A stretch of 64,000 nt of DNA from contig NZ_CP097269.1 of assembly GCF_028473645.1 (NCBI RefSeq), positions 5,231,501-5,295,500 on the forward strand. The letters run 5' to 3'. A program made the position numbers and the translations under genes. The DNA comes from Acidovorax sp. GBBC 1281 (GTDB taxonomy: Bacteria; Pseudomonadota; Gammaproteobacteria; Burkholderiales; Burkholderiaceae_C). Of this stretch, positions 53,839 to 63,400 are shown piece after piece. The notes below the pieces were generated by a model, which saw nothing but the letters and a program-made list of their open reading frames with translations, was not told where the DNA came from and searched no databases. Position 1 is the first letter of the stretch. Each line of letters starts with the position of its first letter.

Positions 53839-55126
53839 TGTGACTGCTCTCGGCATCTGGGCCTTGCAGTTCACTCCCCGGGTGGCATTGCTGGAGGATT
53901 GCGTCGTCGCAGAGGTGTCGGCCAGCGCGCGGCTTTTTAGCGGGATGCAGCCATTGCACGATCTCGTGGAGGCAGGCGCCATGGAACTCGGCGCCCGCAT
54001 CGCCTGGGCGCCCACTGGCACCGCCGCGGTGGCGCTGGTGCACCATGCCTCAACCCCCGAAGACTGTGACGGGTTTCGCGCTCCGCTGGCCCAGTGGCTG
54101 GATCCACTGCCGCTGGCCGCGATCACGGCAGTGGCTGCGCACCATGCCACCTTGGCGCGGATCGGTTGCCTCACGCTCGGGGATGTTCGGGCCTTGCCTC
54201 GGGGCGGCCTGAGCCGCCGCTTTCATAAAGCCTTGCTGCAGGCTATGGACCAGGCGTACGGGCTGCGGCCCGAGGTGTACGACTGGATCACACTGCCCGA
54301 GACCTTTCACGCCAGGCTGGAGTTGATGTCGCGCGTGGAGACTGCACCGGCCTTGCTGTTCGGCGCGCGGCGCCTGCTCTTGCAGATGGCCGGATGGCTC
54401 GCGGCAAGGCGATTGGGCGCCACGGCCTTTACGCTGCGCTGGTGCCACGACGTGATGCGCGCCAAGGATGCAGGCACGGGTGGCGAGCTCACCGTCCGCA
54501 CGGCGCACCCCACCCAGCATGTGGAACACTTCTCCCGCCTGCTGGCTGAGCACCTGGCCAAGGTGCCACTGCTGGCGCCTGCCGGCGACATCGAGTTGCT
54601 GGTCTCGGAGGTGGCGCCCATTGTCGAAGAAAGCCGATCGCTGATCCCGGATACGATACGCAAGGGCAGCAGCACCGACCTCACGCTCGAACGCATCCAG
54701 GCCCGCTTGGGAGAGGGCTGCGTCCGCCGACCGATCCTGTGCGAAGACCACCGGCTGGAGTGGATGCAGTGCTGGGAGAGCGGTGTGCTCAAACGCCGCA
54801 AGGCGACGGAGCCTTCGTACGGGTTGCCGCTGCCCACCTGGGTGCTGGAGGAACCACTGCGCTTGATCGAGCGCGACAACCGCCCCATCTACCAAGGCCC
54901 TCTACAACTCTTGCTCGGGCCCGACCGGGTCGAAGGTGGCTGGTGGCACCGCGGCGAGGCAGGTGAAGGCGGTGGTGCGAGCGGAGGCGGCCAAGACGCG
55001 AAGCCGTTGCACGTGCAGCGTGACTACTGGCTCGCGCTGAGCCCGCACGCTGGCGTTCTGTGGGTATTCCAGCAGCGCCTGGCCGGTGACCAGACGGCGT
55101 GGTTTCTCCACGGTCACTTCGCGTGA
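53777..55126 (+). CDS. imuB: Y-family polymerase-like protein ImuB
   Basis: A 449-residue ImuB, a Y-family polymerase homologue that lacks polymerase activity and serves as the adaptor linking ImuA, DnaE2 and the sliding clamp. LGIWALQFTPRVALLEDCVVAEVSASARLFSG corresponds to the palm region with altered catalytic residues; the little-finger region and a C-terminal extension (WVLEEPLRLIERDNRPIYQGPL) follow. It starts inside imuA and ends ten bases before dnaE2. Confidence 0.92.
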   Translation: MLGHWAALLPIPLPASPSPIDVTALGIWALQFTPRVALLEDCVVAEVSASARLFSGMQPLHDLVEAGAMELGARIAWAPTGTAAVALVHHASTPEDCDGFRAPLAQWLDPLPLAAITAVAAHHATLARIGCLTLGDVRALPRGGLSRRFHKALLQAMDQAYGLRPEVYDWITLPETFHARLELMSRVETAPALLFGARRLLLQMAGWLAARRLGATAFTLRWCHDVMRAKDAGTGGELTVRTAHPTQHVEHFSRLLAEHLAKVPLLAPAGDIELLVSEVAPIVEESRSLIPDTIRKGSSTDLTLERIQARLGEGCVRRPILCEDHRLEWMQCWESGVLKRRKATEPSYGLPLPTWVLEEPLRLIERDNRPIYQGPLQLLLGPDRVEGGWWHRGEAGEGGGASGGGQDAKPLHVQRDYWLALSPHAGVLWVFQQRLAGDQTAWFLHGHFA

Positions 55127-55135
55127 GGGCGAACG

Positions 55136-58100
55136 ATGAATCGGCCTACCCGCGCGATCCCGGACTATGTGGAGTTGCGCTGCCTGTCGAATTTCAGCTT
55201 TCTGCGCGGGGCGAGCTGGCCGGACGAACTCGTGGAGCGAGCCAGGGACCTCGGATACCGGGCCCTGGCCCTCACCGATGAGTGCAGCATGGCAGGGGTC
55301 GGGCGCGCCCACGTCGCAGCCAAGGCCGCAGGCCTGCCCCTGATCCTGGGCTCGCAGTTTTGCATCCAGCCGCGCAGTGCCACCGAGGCGCCGGCCACGG
55401 TGGTGGTGCTTGCGCAGAACCTCAACGGCTACGGCAACCTCTGCGCGTTCATCACCAAGCTGCGCCGCGCTTCCAGCAAAGGGACCTATCACCTCACGCT
55501 GGACCAGATCACCGGCGCGGAGCTCGCCGATTGCCTGGCCTTGCTTTGCCCGGACCGCAAGGCTAGCGATGCGCAACTGGAAGCGCTGGCGTTGTGGACT
55601 TTGAAGCAGTTTCGGGGCCGCTGCTGGATCGGGGTGGACCAGCTGCGCCAGCTGGACGATGAGCTTTGGCTGCACCGCATGCGTTGGCTCTCGGAGTTGA
55701 CGGCCTTGCCGCTGGTGGCGGTGGGCGATGTGCACATGCACGTGCGCTCCAGGAAGCCGCTGCAGGACGTTCTCACGGCCACACGCGTGGGCAAACCGCT
55801 CACGGAATGCGGACACGCCCTGCAGCGCAGTGCCGAGCGGCACCTGCGCACCCGGCTGCGGCTGGCGCAGACCTATCCTGCTGACTTGCTGGCCGAGACG
55901 TTGCACGTGGCGTCTCGGTGCAGTTTCAGCCTGGATGAGCTCAAGTACCAGTACCCCGATGAGGTGGTGCCGCGCGGCCTGACCGCGGCGCAGTATTTGA
56001 GACAAATGACCTATGAGGGCGCCGGCCGGCGCTGGCTGTCTGGCATCCCGGTCACCGTGCAATCGCAGATCGAGCATGAGCTGGCCCTGATCTGCGAGTT
56101 GCGCTACGAGCACTATTTTCTGACGGTGTACGACATCGTGGCGTTCGCGCGCTCACGCCACATCCTCTGCCAGGGGCGTGGCTCGGCCGCCAACAGCGTG
56201 GTCTGCTATTGCCTCGGGGTGACCGAAGTGGACCCTGCGCGCATGTCGGTGCTGTTCGAGCGCTTCATCAGCCGCGAGCGCAATGAGCCACCGGACATCG
56301 ACATCGATTTCGAGCACCAGCGGCGCGAAGAGGTGATCCAGTACCTGTACGGCAAGTACGGCCGAGACCGAGCAGCGCTCACTGCCACTGTGATCAGTTA
56401 CCGGCCCAAGTCGGCGATCCGGGACGTAGGCAAGGCGTTGGGATTCAGCCTGGAGACGGTGGAGGCCCTGGCCGAGGGTCAGAAGTGGTTCGACGGAGAG
56501 GACATCCGGCTGGAGCGGTTCGAGGAACTGGGCATGTCGGTGACCGATCTGGCTGTTCGCCAGCTCATCACGCTGACCACCCAGTTGATGGGGTTCCCGC
56601 GGCATCTGTCGCAGCACACGGGTGGTTTCGTGCTGACGCGGGATCTGCTGTGCCGCATGGTGCCGGTGGAGAACGCCTCGATGGCCGATCGCACGGTGAT
56701 CGAATGGGACAAGGATGACCTGGATGCAGCAGGCCTTTTGAAGGTCGACGTGCTGGCGCTGGGCATGCTGTCGGCGATCCGGCGGGCCCTGGACATGATC
56801 GGCCAGCGCCGCGGCTGCGTGATGGGGATGCAGGACATCCCGGCCGAAGACAGCGAGACCTACGACATGGTCTGCAAGGCCGACACGATCGGCGTGTTCC
56901 AGATCGAGAGCCGCGCGCAGATGAGCATGCTGCCGCGCCTGCGCCCGCGCTGCTTTTACGATCTGGTGGTCGAGGTGGCCATCGTGCGGCCCGGACCGAT
57001 CCAGGGCGGTATGGTGCATCCGTACTTGAACCGGCGCCAGGGCAAGGAGCCGGTGACCTATCCCAGCGAGGCGCTCAAGACGGCGCTCGGCCGCACGCTG
57101 GGGGTGCCGGTGTTCCAGGAGCAAGTGATGCAGATCTCCATCCTGGCCGCGGGCTTCACGCCCGGCGAAGCCGATGGACTGCGCCGCGCGATGGCGGCCT
57201 GGAAGCGCAAAGGGGGTCTGGGCAAGTACTACGACAAGATCGTGGACGGCATGACGTCGCGAGGATACGAACGAGCGTTTGCCGAGCAGATCTTCGAGCA
57301 GATCAAAGGGTTCTCGGAGTACGGATTCCCCGAAAGCCATGCGGCCAGCTTCGCCTTGCTGGTCTATGCGTCATGCTGGATCAAGCGGCATGAACCGGCC
57401 GCGTTCCTCGCTGCGCTGCTCAATAGCCAGCCCATGGGCTTTTACTCCCCGAGCCAGCTGGTCCAGGATGCCCGCCGCCATGGTGTCGAGGTGCGGCCGG
57501 TGGACGTGATGTTCAGCGATGTAGAAACCTCGCTGGAGGACCTGCCGGACGTCCCTGCCGTGCGGCTGGGCCTGCACATGATTCGTGGCCTGCAGGCGGC
57601 GAGTGCGCAGCGCATCATGGCTGCGAGGTGCGAGGGCCCGTTCGATAGCGCTGAGGAACTGGCCCGGCGCGCTAGGCTCGAACAGCACGAGATGAAGCTC
57701 TTGGCCGCAGCGGGGGCACTCGCCACGCTGTCTGGCCACCGGCGCCAGCAGGTCTGGGATGCCGCTGCGCTGCACGCTCCGCCCGAGCTGCTGCAGGACG
57801 CGCCCGTGGACGAGGACTACCTGGAGCTGCCCGCGGCCCCGGAAGGAGAAGACGTGGTCTGGGACTATGCGTCGGTGGGCCTGACCTTGCGCACCCATCC
57901 AATGGCGCTCTTGAGAAAGAAGCTGGACAAGTACCGGCTGAAGACTTCTGCGGAACTGCGGCGCATCCCGAACGGTCGTGTGGTCCGTACGGCTGGGATC
58001 GTGACACTGCGCCAGCAACCGGAAACCGCCAAGGGGACGATCTTCGTGTCCCTGGATGACGAACACGGCGCCACGCAGGTCATCGTCTGGCGCGGCGTGC

Positions 58101-58258
58101 GGGACGCGCAGCGCGAGGTGCTGCTGGGCTCCAGATTGCTGGCCGTGAAGGGCCGCTGGCAACGCGAGGGCGAGGTGTGCAATCTGGTGGCAGACCGGCT
58201 CGCGGATCTGTCGCCGCTGCTCGGACGGCTGGCCACCGAGAGCCGGGATTTCAAATGA
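55136..58258 (+). CDS. dnaE2: Error-prone DNA polymerase DnaE2
   Basis: A 1040-residue C-family DNA polymerase, the catalytic part of the ImuA-ImuB-DnaE2 mutasome used for translesion synthesis during the SOS response. The PHP domain opens the protein (YVELRCLSNFSFLRGASWPDELVERA), the polymerase active site carries two Asp in PPDIDIDFEHQRREEV (about 388-392), and the finger motif GFPESHAASFALLVYAS and a C-terminal OB fold follow (VVRTAGIVTLRQQPETAKGTIFVSL). Being shorter than replicative DnaE, it fits the DnaE2 class. Confidence 0.96.
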   Translation: MNRPTRAIPDYVELRCLSNFSFLRGASWPDELVERARDLGYRALALTDECSMAGVGRAHVAAKAAGLPLILGSQFCIQPRSATEAPATVVVLAQNLNGYGNLCAFITKLRRASSKGTYHLTLDQITGAELADCLALLCPDRKASDAQLEALALWTLKQFRGRCWIGVDQLRQLDDELWLHRMRWLSELTALPLVAVGDVHMHVRSRKPLQDVLTATRVGKPLTECGHALQRSAERHLRTRLRLAQTYPADLLAETLHVASRCSFSLDELKYQYPDEVVPRGLTAAQYLRQMTYEGAGRRWLSGIPVTVQSQIEHELALICELRYEHYFLTVYDIVAFARSRHILCQGRGSAANSVVCYCLGVTEVDPARMSVLFERFISRERNEPPDIDIDFEHQRREEVIQYLYGKYGRDRAALTATVISYRPKSAIRDVGKALGFSLETVEALAEGQKWFDGEDIRLERFEELGMSVTDLAVRQLITLTTQLMGFPRHLSQHTGGFVLTRDLLCRMVPVENASMADRTVIEWDKDDLDAAGLLKVDVLALGMLSAIRRALDMIGQRRGCVMGMQDIPAEDSETYDMVCKADTIGVFQIESRAQMSMLPRLRPRCFYDLVVEVAIVRPGPIQGGMVHPYLNRRQGKEPVTYPSEALKTALGRTLGVPVFQEQVMQISILAAGFTPGEADGLRRAMAAWKRKGGLGKYYDKIVDGMTSRGYERAFAEQIFEQIKGFSEYGFPESHAASFALLVYASCWIKRHEPAAFLAALLNSQPMGFYSPSQLVQDARRHGVEVRPVDVMFSDVETSLEDLPDVPAVRLGLHMIRGLQAASAQRIMAARCEGPFDSAEELARRARLEQHEMKLLAAAGALATLSGHRRQQVWDAAALHAPPELLQDAPVDEDYLELPAAPEGEDVVWDYASVGLTLRTHPMALLRKKLDKYRLKTSAELRRIPNGRVVRTAGIVTLRQQPETAKGTIFVSLDDEHGATQVIVWRGVRDAQREVLLGSRLLAVKGRWQREGEVCNLVADRLADLSPLLGRLATESRDFK

Positions 58259-58268
58259 GGAACAAGTG

Positions 58269-58865
58269 ATGATGCAGGCGCATCTGTTTGGCGAGGCTCC
58301 CATCGAGTCCTCCATCCAAGGGCTGGTCTATCAGACGCAGTTTCTGAGCGAGGAGCAAGAGCAGGCATTGATCGCCACCATCCGGTCGCTGCCGCTGCAT
58401 GCGGCGCAATACAAGCAGTACCTCGCGCGGCGCCGGGTGACGAGTTTTGGTGGCTCGTACGACTTCGATGCCAACCGGCTGCTGCCGGGTGTGGACCTCG
58501 ATCCCCGGCTTCACCCGTTGCGGGACCAAGTAGCGCAGTGGGCCGGCGTCGCACCACAGGATCTGGTGCACGCGCTGGTCGCCGAATATGCACCCGGCAC
58601 GCCGCTGGGCTGGCACCGCGATGTACCGGACTTCGAGACCATCGTCGGAGTGTCGCTTGGCGGGCACGCGCTGCTGCGGTTCAGGCCGTATCCCGACGAT
58701 CCTGCGACACGCAAGGTCGTGCAGTTGGATGTGGCGCCGCGATCAATCTACAAGATGGCGGGCGAGGCACGGTGGGGTTGGCAGCACAGCGTGCCACCGA
58801 CAACAGAGCTCCGCTGGTCGATCACGTTTCGCACGCGGATGAATCGAGGCGGTAACGGCAGTTGA
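58269..58865 (+). CDS. alkB: AlkB-like alpha-ketoglutarate-dependent dioxygenase
   Basis: A 198-residue iron(II)/2-oxoglutarate dioxygenase that removes alkyl groups from DNA or RNA bases. The iron ligands are His116 and Asp118 (GWHRDVPDF) and His173 (WQHSVPP); the 2-oxoglutarate arginine lies in RWSITFRTR. GAGG eight bases upstream favours ATG 58269. It starts ten bases after dnaE2 and so is probably SOS-induced with it, pairing direct reversal with bypass synthesis. Confidence 0.94.
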   Translation: MMQAHLFGEAPIESSIQGLVYQTQFLSEEQEQALIATIRSLPLHAAQYKQYLARRRVTSFGGSYDFDANRLLPGVDLDPRLHPLRDQVAQWAGVAPQDLVHALVAEYAPGTPLGWHRDVPDFETIVGVSLGGHALLRFRPYPDDPATRKVVQLDVAPRSIYKMAGEARWGWQHSVPPTTELRWSITFRTRMNRGGNGS

Positions 58866-58954
58866 ACACAGATCTCCATCGCAGCACCCCTGTGTGAAAG
58901 CACCTGTAAAACCCAGCGCATTCGGCCTCCGGACTTCGGAAACAAAGCCGTCGA

Positions 58955-59797
58955 ATGCTCCAATCGGCAGTCCCATTTTTTTGCAGCCTGATCGCAGTGA
59001 TTCTGAAATTTTTTTGGTCGCCCCGAGTGCGTTTTTCTTATGCGCTGGTCCTGTCATTGGTTGGCGCCTTCTCAAGTGTTTCGTCCGCCCGCACGCCTCA
59101 ATTCGACAGTGCGGCGCTGCTCACCCCGCAGCCCACCAGCTTCGCGCAGTGTCCGCAGTTCTTTGCGGGCGGCAAGCCTCCCGCGATCAAGCCACGGCGG
59201 GAGATGCGTGAGCTTTGCTACGAGGCGTTTGCGGTGCTGCACAGCGGCTCGACGCGGACACCTGTCTACGTGGCTCAGCGGCTCAATCGCCAGAGCATCG
59301 AGGATGCCAACGAAAAGCGCGCCAAGCGGTTCTTTGCGGATGCCCGTTTGCCCCGGGGAGAGCGGGCGGAATTAGAGGACTACAAGAACTCGGGGTACAG
59401 CCGTGGACACATGGCGCCCGCAGGCGATATGCCGACGCCGACCGGCATGGCGCAGAGCTTCAGTCTGGCGAACATGGTTCCTCAGAATTCACAACACAAC
59501 GGAGGTGCGTGGAACAAGATCGAGCAGGACACGCGCCGCTATGTGCTGCGGGCCAAAGGGGATGTGTATGTGATCACGGGGCCAGTGTTCACGGACAGCG
59601 GTCCAACGATTGGTGCGAATCAGGTGAAAGTACCAACGTACCTTTACAAGCTGGTTTATGACGCGACCACGCAGCGGGCTTGGGCGCATTGGCAGCAAAA
59701 CAAGGCAGGAGAATCGGTTGGCCAGCCCATCAGCTATCAGGAACTGGTCAAGCGGACCGGGGTGGAGTTTCTGCCGAGGATGGCAATGCAGCACTGA
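58955..59797 (+). CDS. Secreted DNA/RNA non-specific endonuclease
   Basis: A 280-residue nuclease of the NUC1/Serratia type. A hydrophobic signal segment (VLSLVGAFSSVSSARTPQ) suggests export. The catalytic DRGH-like motif is SRGHMAP (149-155), with His152 as the base and APAGDM after it; the Asn metal ligand should be in NSQHNGGAWNKIEQDTR. The ββα-metal fold should cut single- and double-stranded DNA and RNA. It follows alkB by 89 bases and might be an exported scavenging or toxic nuclease. Confidence 0.9.
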   Translation: MLQSAVPFFCSLIAVILKFFWSPRVRFSYALVLSLVGAFSSVSSARTPQFDSAALLTPQPTSFAQCPQFFAGGKPPAIKPRREMRELCYEAFAVLHSGSTRTPVYVAQRLNRQSIEDANEKRAKRFFADARLPRGERAELEDYKNSGYSRGHMAPAGDMPTPTGMAQSFSLANMVPQNSQHNGGAWNKIEQDTRRYVLRAKGDVYVITGPVFTDSGPTIGANQVKVPTYLYKLVYDATTQRAWAHWQQNKAGESVGQPISYQELVKRTGVEFLPRMAMQH

Positions 59798-60496
59798 TCT
59801 TGGAGTGCACCCTAGGAGGCTGCTTTGCAGCGATTGCAGTCATCCGCTCTTCGTCGCCGAACGCGTACTATCGGCCAGGAACCGTCATTGGTGACAGGCG
59901 GCTTCCTGGAATCTCGGCACACAAAGGAAATTCATCTCCCTCGGAAACTACCGGTACAGCCTTGATGGCAGCCCAACGTCTAGTGTGTTCGTCAACGAGC
60001 GTATCTGGGCGACGCCACCATGGCAGCCACCATCCTGGACTGCCTCATACACCGCTGCAGCATGCTGGAGTTAGAGGGCAAGAGCTAGCGGCTCAAGGAC
60101 GTTGCCAGATGCATCGTCAGTAGCACTGAAACGTCATCATCCGGCTGTCTTGCCTGGGGGAATTTGAACTGGCCATCGGGGGGCCGGACAGACCCATTCC
60201 CCACCAGCAGCTTCGCGAAGACCTGAGCAGCGCTGTCCTTCTTAAGCTGTCCGACGACGGTAACATCATCGAGGAGCAGTTCTCACTCAGCAAGGCGCTG
60301 ATGGAGCCATCATGGATGCCTTTTAAGCTCACCCGATGATGAGCTCGCAGGCGCTTGGCTCAGCGAGGGTCCCAGCGAGAAGGGCTGCGCGACATTCTTT
60401 TGGGACCTGCGGAGTTGTAGGAGGCGCTGCGGGCCCGAGCGACGGAATGAGCAAGCAGAAAGCACGTTGTTTCGTGCATTGAGAGGGAGGAAAGAA
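59798..60496. other. Gap with IstB relic and orphan gene fragment
   Basis: About 700 bases with no intact gene. An IstB-like relic lies at 60008-60100. At 60130-60339 an open frame reads VIIRLSCLGEFELAIGG and later EEQFSLSKALMEPSWMPFKLTR; it has coding character but no start codon, as if cut from a larger gene. A strong GGGAGG ribosome site ends the gap just before the large gene. Confidence 0.5.
60008..60100 (+). pseudogene. IS21-family IstB C-terminal relic
   Basis: GDATMAATILDCLIHRCSMLELEGKS, a stop codon, then RLKDVARC resembles the C-terminal end of the IstB helper ATPase (ATxILDRLLHRxHVLxIxGxSYRL). The fragment is about 30 codons, has an internal stop and no ATPase core, so it is only a scar of a former IS21-like element. 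Confidence 0.55.
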
Positions 60497-63400
60497 ATGC
60501 GATGGATTACGGCTCTAAATCTGCAGCAGTGGGCGGACACGCTTGCAGCTCGAAGTGTTTTCCCAGAAATGGTCGCCGACTTGATTCGGGCATCCGCAAG
60601 AGACATCTCGAACATCAGGTTCCCCAACGGTGACAAAGGGCAGGTGCGCGGATTTGACGGCGTACTGGAGGCTGCCGGTGTTCCTCCCTACGTGCCCGAT
60701 GGCCAGTCAATTTGGGAGTTCGGCGTCAACGCTGGCGCCGCAGCCAAGGCCGAGTCCGACTTCGAGAAGAGGACCAAGGAAGTCGACAAGGCGAAGCGCA
60801 TGGAGACGTCCTTCGTCTTTGTGTCTCCGCGGACTTGGGACAACCCGAAGAAGAAGCTGGCTGACTGGGTAGACGACAAGAAGAAGCTTGGTGAGTGGAA
60901 GGACGTTCTTTACCTCGACGGCGCAATGGTCGAGGACTGGCTTTGCCGTGCTCCCGCGGTCTCAGCCAGGTTCGCCAAGTACGAGTTGAATTGCTTTCCA
61001 GCTGCTGGAGTACGGAGCACAGACGAGTTCTGGGATGAATACTCCACTAGGTTTGGACCGCAACTTGTGGAAGCTGTGCTCTTGGCCGGTCGAGTGCAGC
61101 AGGCCGAGGACCTCGTTCGAAAGCTCAGCGAGGGCGTCAGCAAACTGCCTTACGCGGCCGACTCACCTGACGAGGTGGTTGCCTTCGCGATTGCTGCGAT
61201 TCGCAGCGCCCCGACCGATGTCCGCTTCTTCCTGGAGGCAAGGACTCTTGTCGTGGACACCGAGGACGCCGCCCGTCAAGTTGCTACGTCAGGGTTGTCA
61301 TTCCTCCCTCGCTCGCAAGCACGTCAGTTGGCCGGCCTCCTAGCCCAAAAGGGTCCGACAGTGGTCAGCGCGGGAGCAGACGACAAGAAGCATGACCATG
61401 AGGTGCTACGCCGCCCATCGAGCACCGACCTCGGGCACGCACTCGAAGGGATGGGGTTCAATTCCAAGTATGCCTACGCGATGGCGCGAAGTTGCGGACG
61501 CAGCTTGGCTGTGCTTGCGCGTCGAATTCCGAGCGGTACTGCGCCAAGGCCGGAGTGGATAGAAAAAGGCGCGATGCTTTTGCCAGCCTTGCTGGCTGGT
61601 GCCTGGCATGTGAGGAGCAAATCTGACCAAACGGTCATCTGTGGTCTCGCGTCAGTACAAGACTACGCAGCTTGCGAGGCGCCGCTTCGGCAACTCGCGA
61701 AACTGCAGGACCCACCTATTGACTACGTCACGGACGTCTGGGCGCTTCGAGCCTCTGTTGATGCTTTCGTGAATCTGGGCCACCTTATTGGGGCAGAGCA
61801 CCTTGAAAGGTTCTCGGCAGCTGCACGTGAGGTGTTTGGGAAGGCGATTGAACCGCCAAAGGCGGATGAGGTCTACAGGCCCGCAGAGCAGAGAGGTGCC
61901 GACACACATAGCCATTGGTTGCGCGACGGGATGATGAATACCCTGCTCCATATGGCTGTCCTTCATGAGCAAGCCGAGTTTGTAGTTCCTGGCACTACTC
62001 CTCAGGACTATGTCAATGGCATTGTTCGAGGCCTTCCAGGCCTTTCACGAGACCACCGGCTATTGGTCAGTCTGCAAGACCAGATGGCACTGTTGGCGGA
62101 GGCCGCTCCCATCCCTTTCCTTGAAGCCCTCGAGCGTTTGCTCGAGGGCGACGCCATGGCTATCCGGCCAATCTTCGAGGAGCAAAAGGGTCTGGTTGGG
62201 TCCCACGCCTACTACTACGGTGTTCTTTGGGGCCTTGAGGTTGTTGCCTGGGACCCGCGGCTCCTCCTGCGTGCATCAGTCTGCCTTGCCAAGCTGGCCA
62301 AGATTGACCCCGGTGGTACCGTTTCAAATCGACCCATCAATAGCCTAAGAGCAATCTTCCTGTCTTGGGCTCCGAACACAGGAGCCAATGCTGCGCAGCG
62401 CAAGGGTGTCTTGGCGCACGTCTTGAATACCGTGCCGGAGGTTGCGTGGGACCTAATGGTCAAACTCCTTCCTCGGCCACATGACCATTCAAGCCCGACG
62501 CAGGCGCCAGTCTTTCGAGAGTTCGATGAGACGGAGGTTCTGACATACGCTGTCGTCTGGGACGCTCAAGACTTTGTTGTCGAACAAGCAATCGCGCGTG
62601 CGGGAACCGAGCCAAGCAGATGGACGACGCTCATAGATGCGATGAGTCAGTTCCCAAAGGATGGGTTCGAGAGGATGGTTGCTGGGTTGGACCTCGTGCT
62701 AAGCAGTTCTGCCGGCGAGGCTCGATTCACTGTTTGGGACGCACTTCGGAAGGAAGTGAATAAGCACCGGACGTACGCTGGAACTGACTGGGCAGTTTCG
62801 GAGGAGGCATTGGCCCGCATTGACCCCCTACTCGCCCAATTTGCCCCTCAGAGTGCGGTAGAGAAGTCCATCTGGCTTTTTGATGACTGGATGCCAGATG
62901 TGCCCGGCAAGGTTGACTCTGACGACCCCACTGAGGCGATTGATGCGGCCCGGCACGAAGCGGTCTTGGACGTGATGAGGGAGTCAGGCAGACAAGGGCT
63001 GATTGAGCTGGCCCAGCGGTCAAAGCAACCGCAACACGTTGCTATGGCCGCGAGGAGTCTTGAATTTGGCTTCGATGAGCTTGGGCAGTTCTTCCTTCAG
63101 GTTCTGCGCGCAGCTCCGAGCGTCGATGTCGTTGCCGGTTCTGTGCTGGCGGAGGGCGCCACTCGATTCCAGGGACAATGGACTCACTTCGCACGTGAGA
63201 CTTTTGTCCTTGAGCGGGTGGCGCCTGAGCGGGTGGCCCGAATCCTAACAGCGCTGGATGAATCGATTCAAACTTGGAACTATGTGCAGGAATACGGTCC
63301 AGAGGTAAATGATGCTTATTGGCGCCTGAAACCTTCGTACTTTGTACGTGGGGATGCTGATGAGTTGCTCTTTGGAGTTCGGCGCTATCTCGAGTATGGG

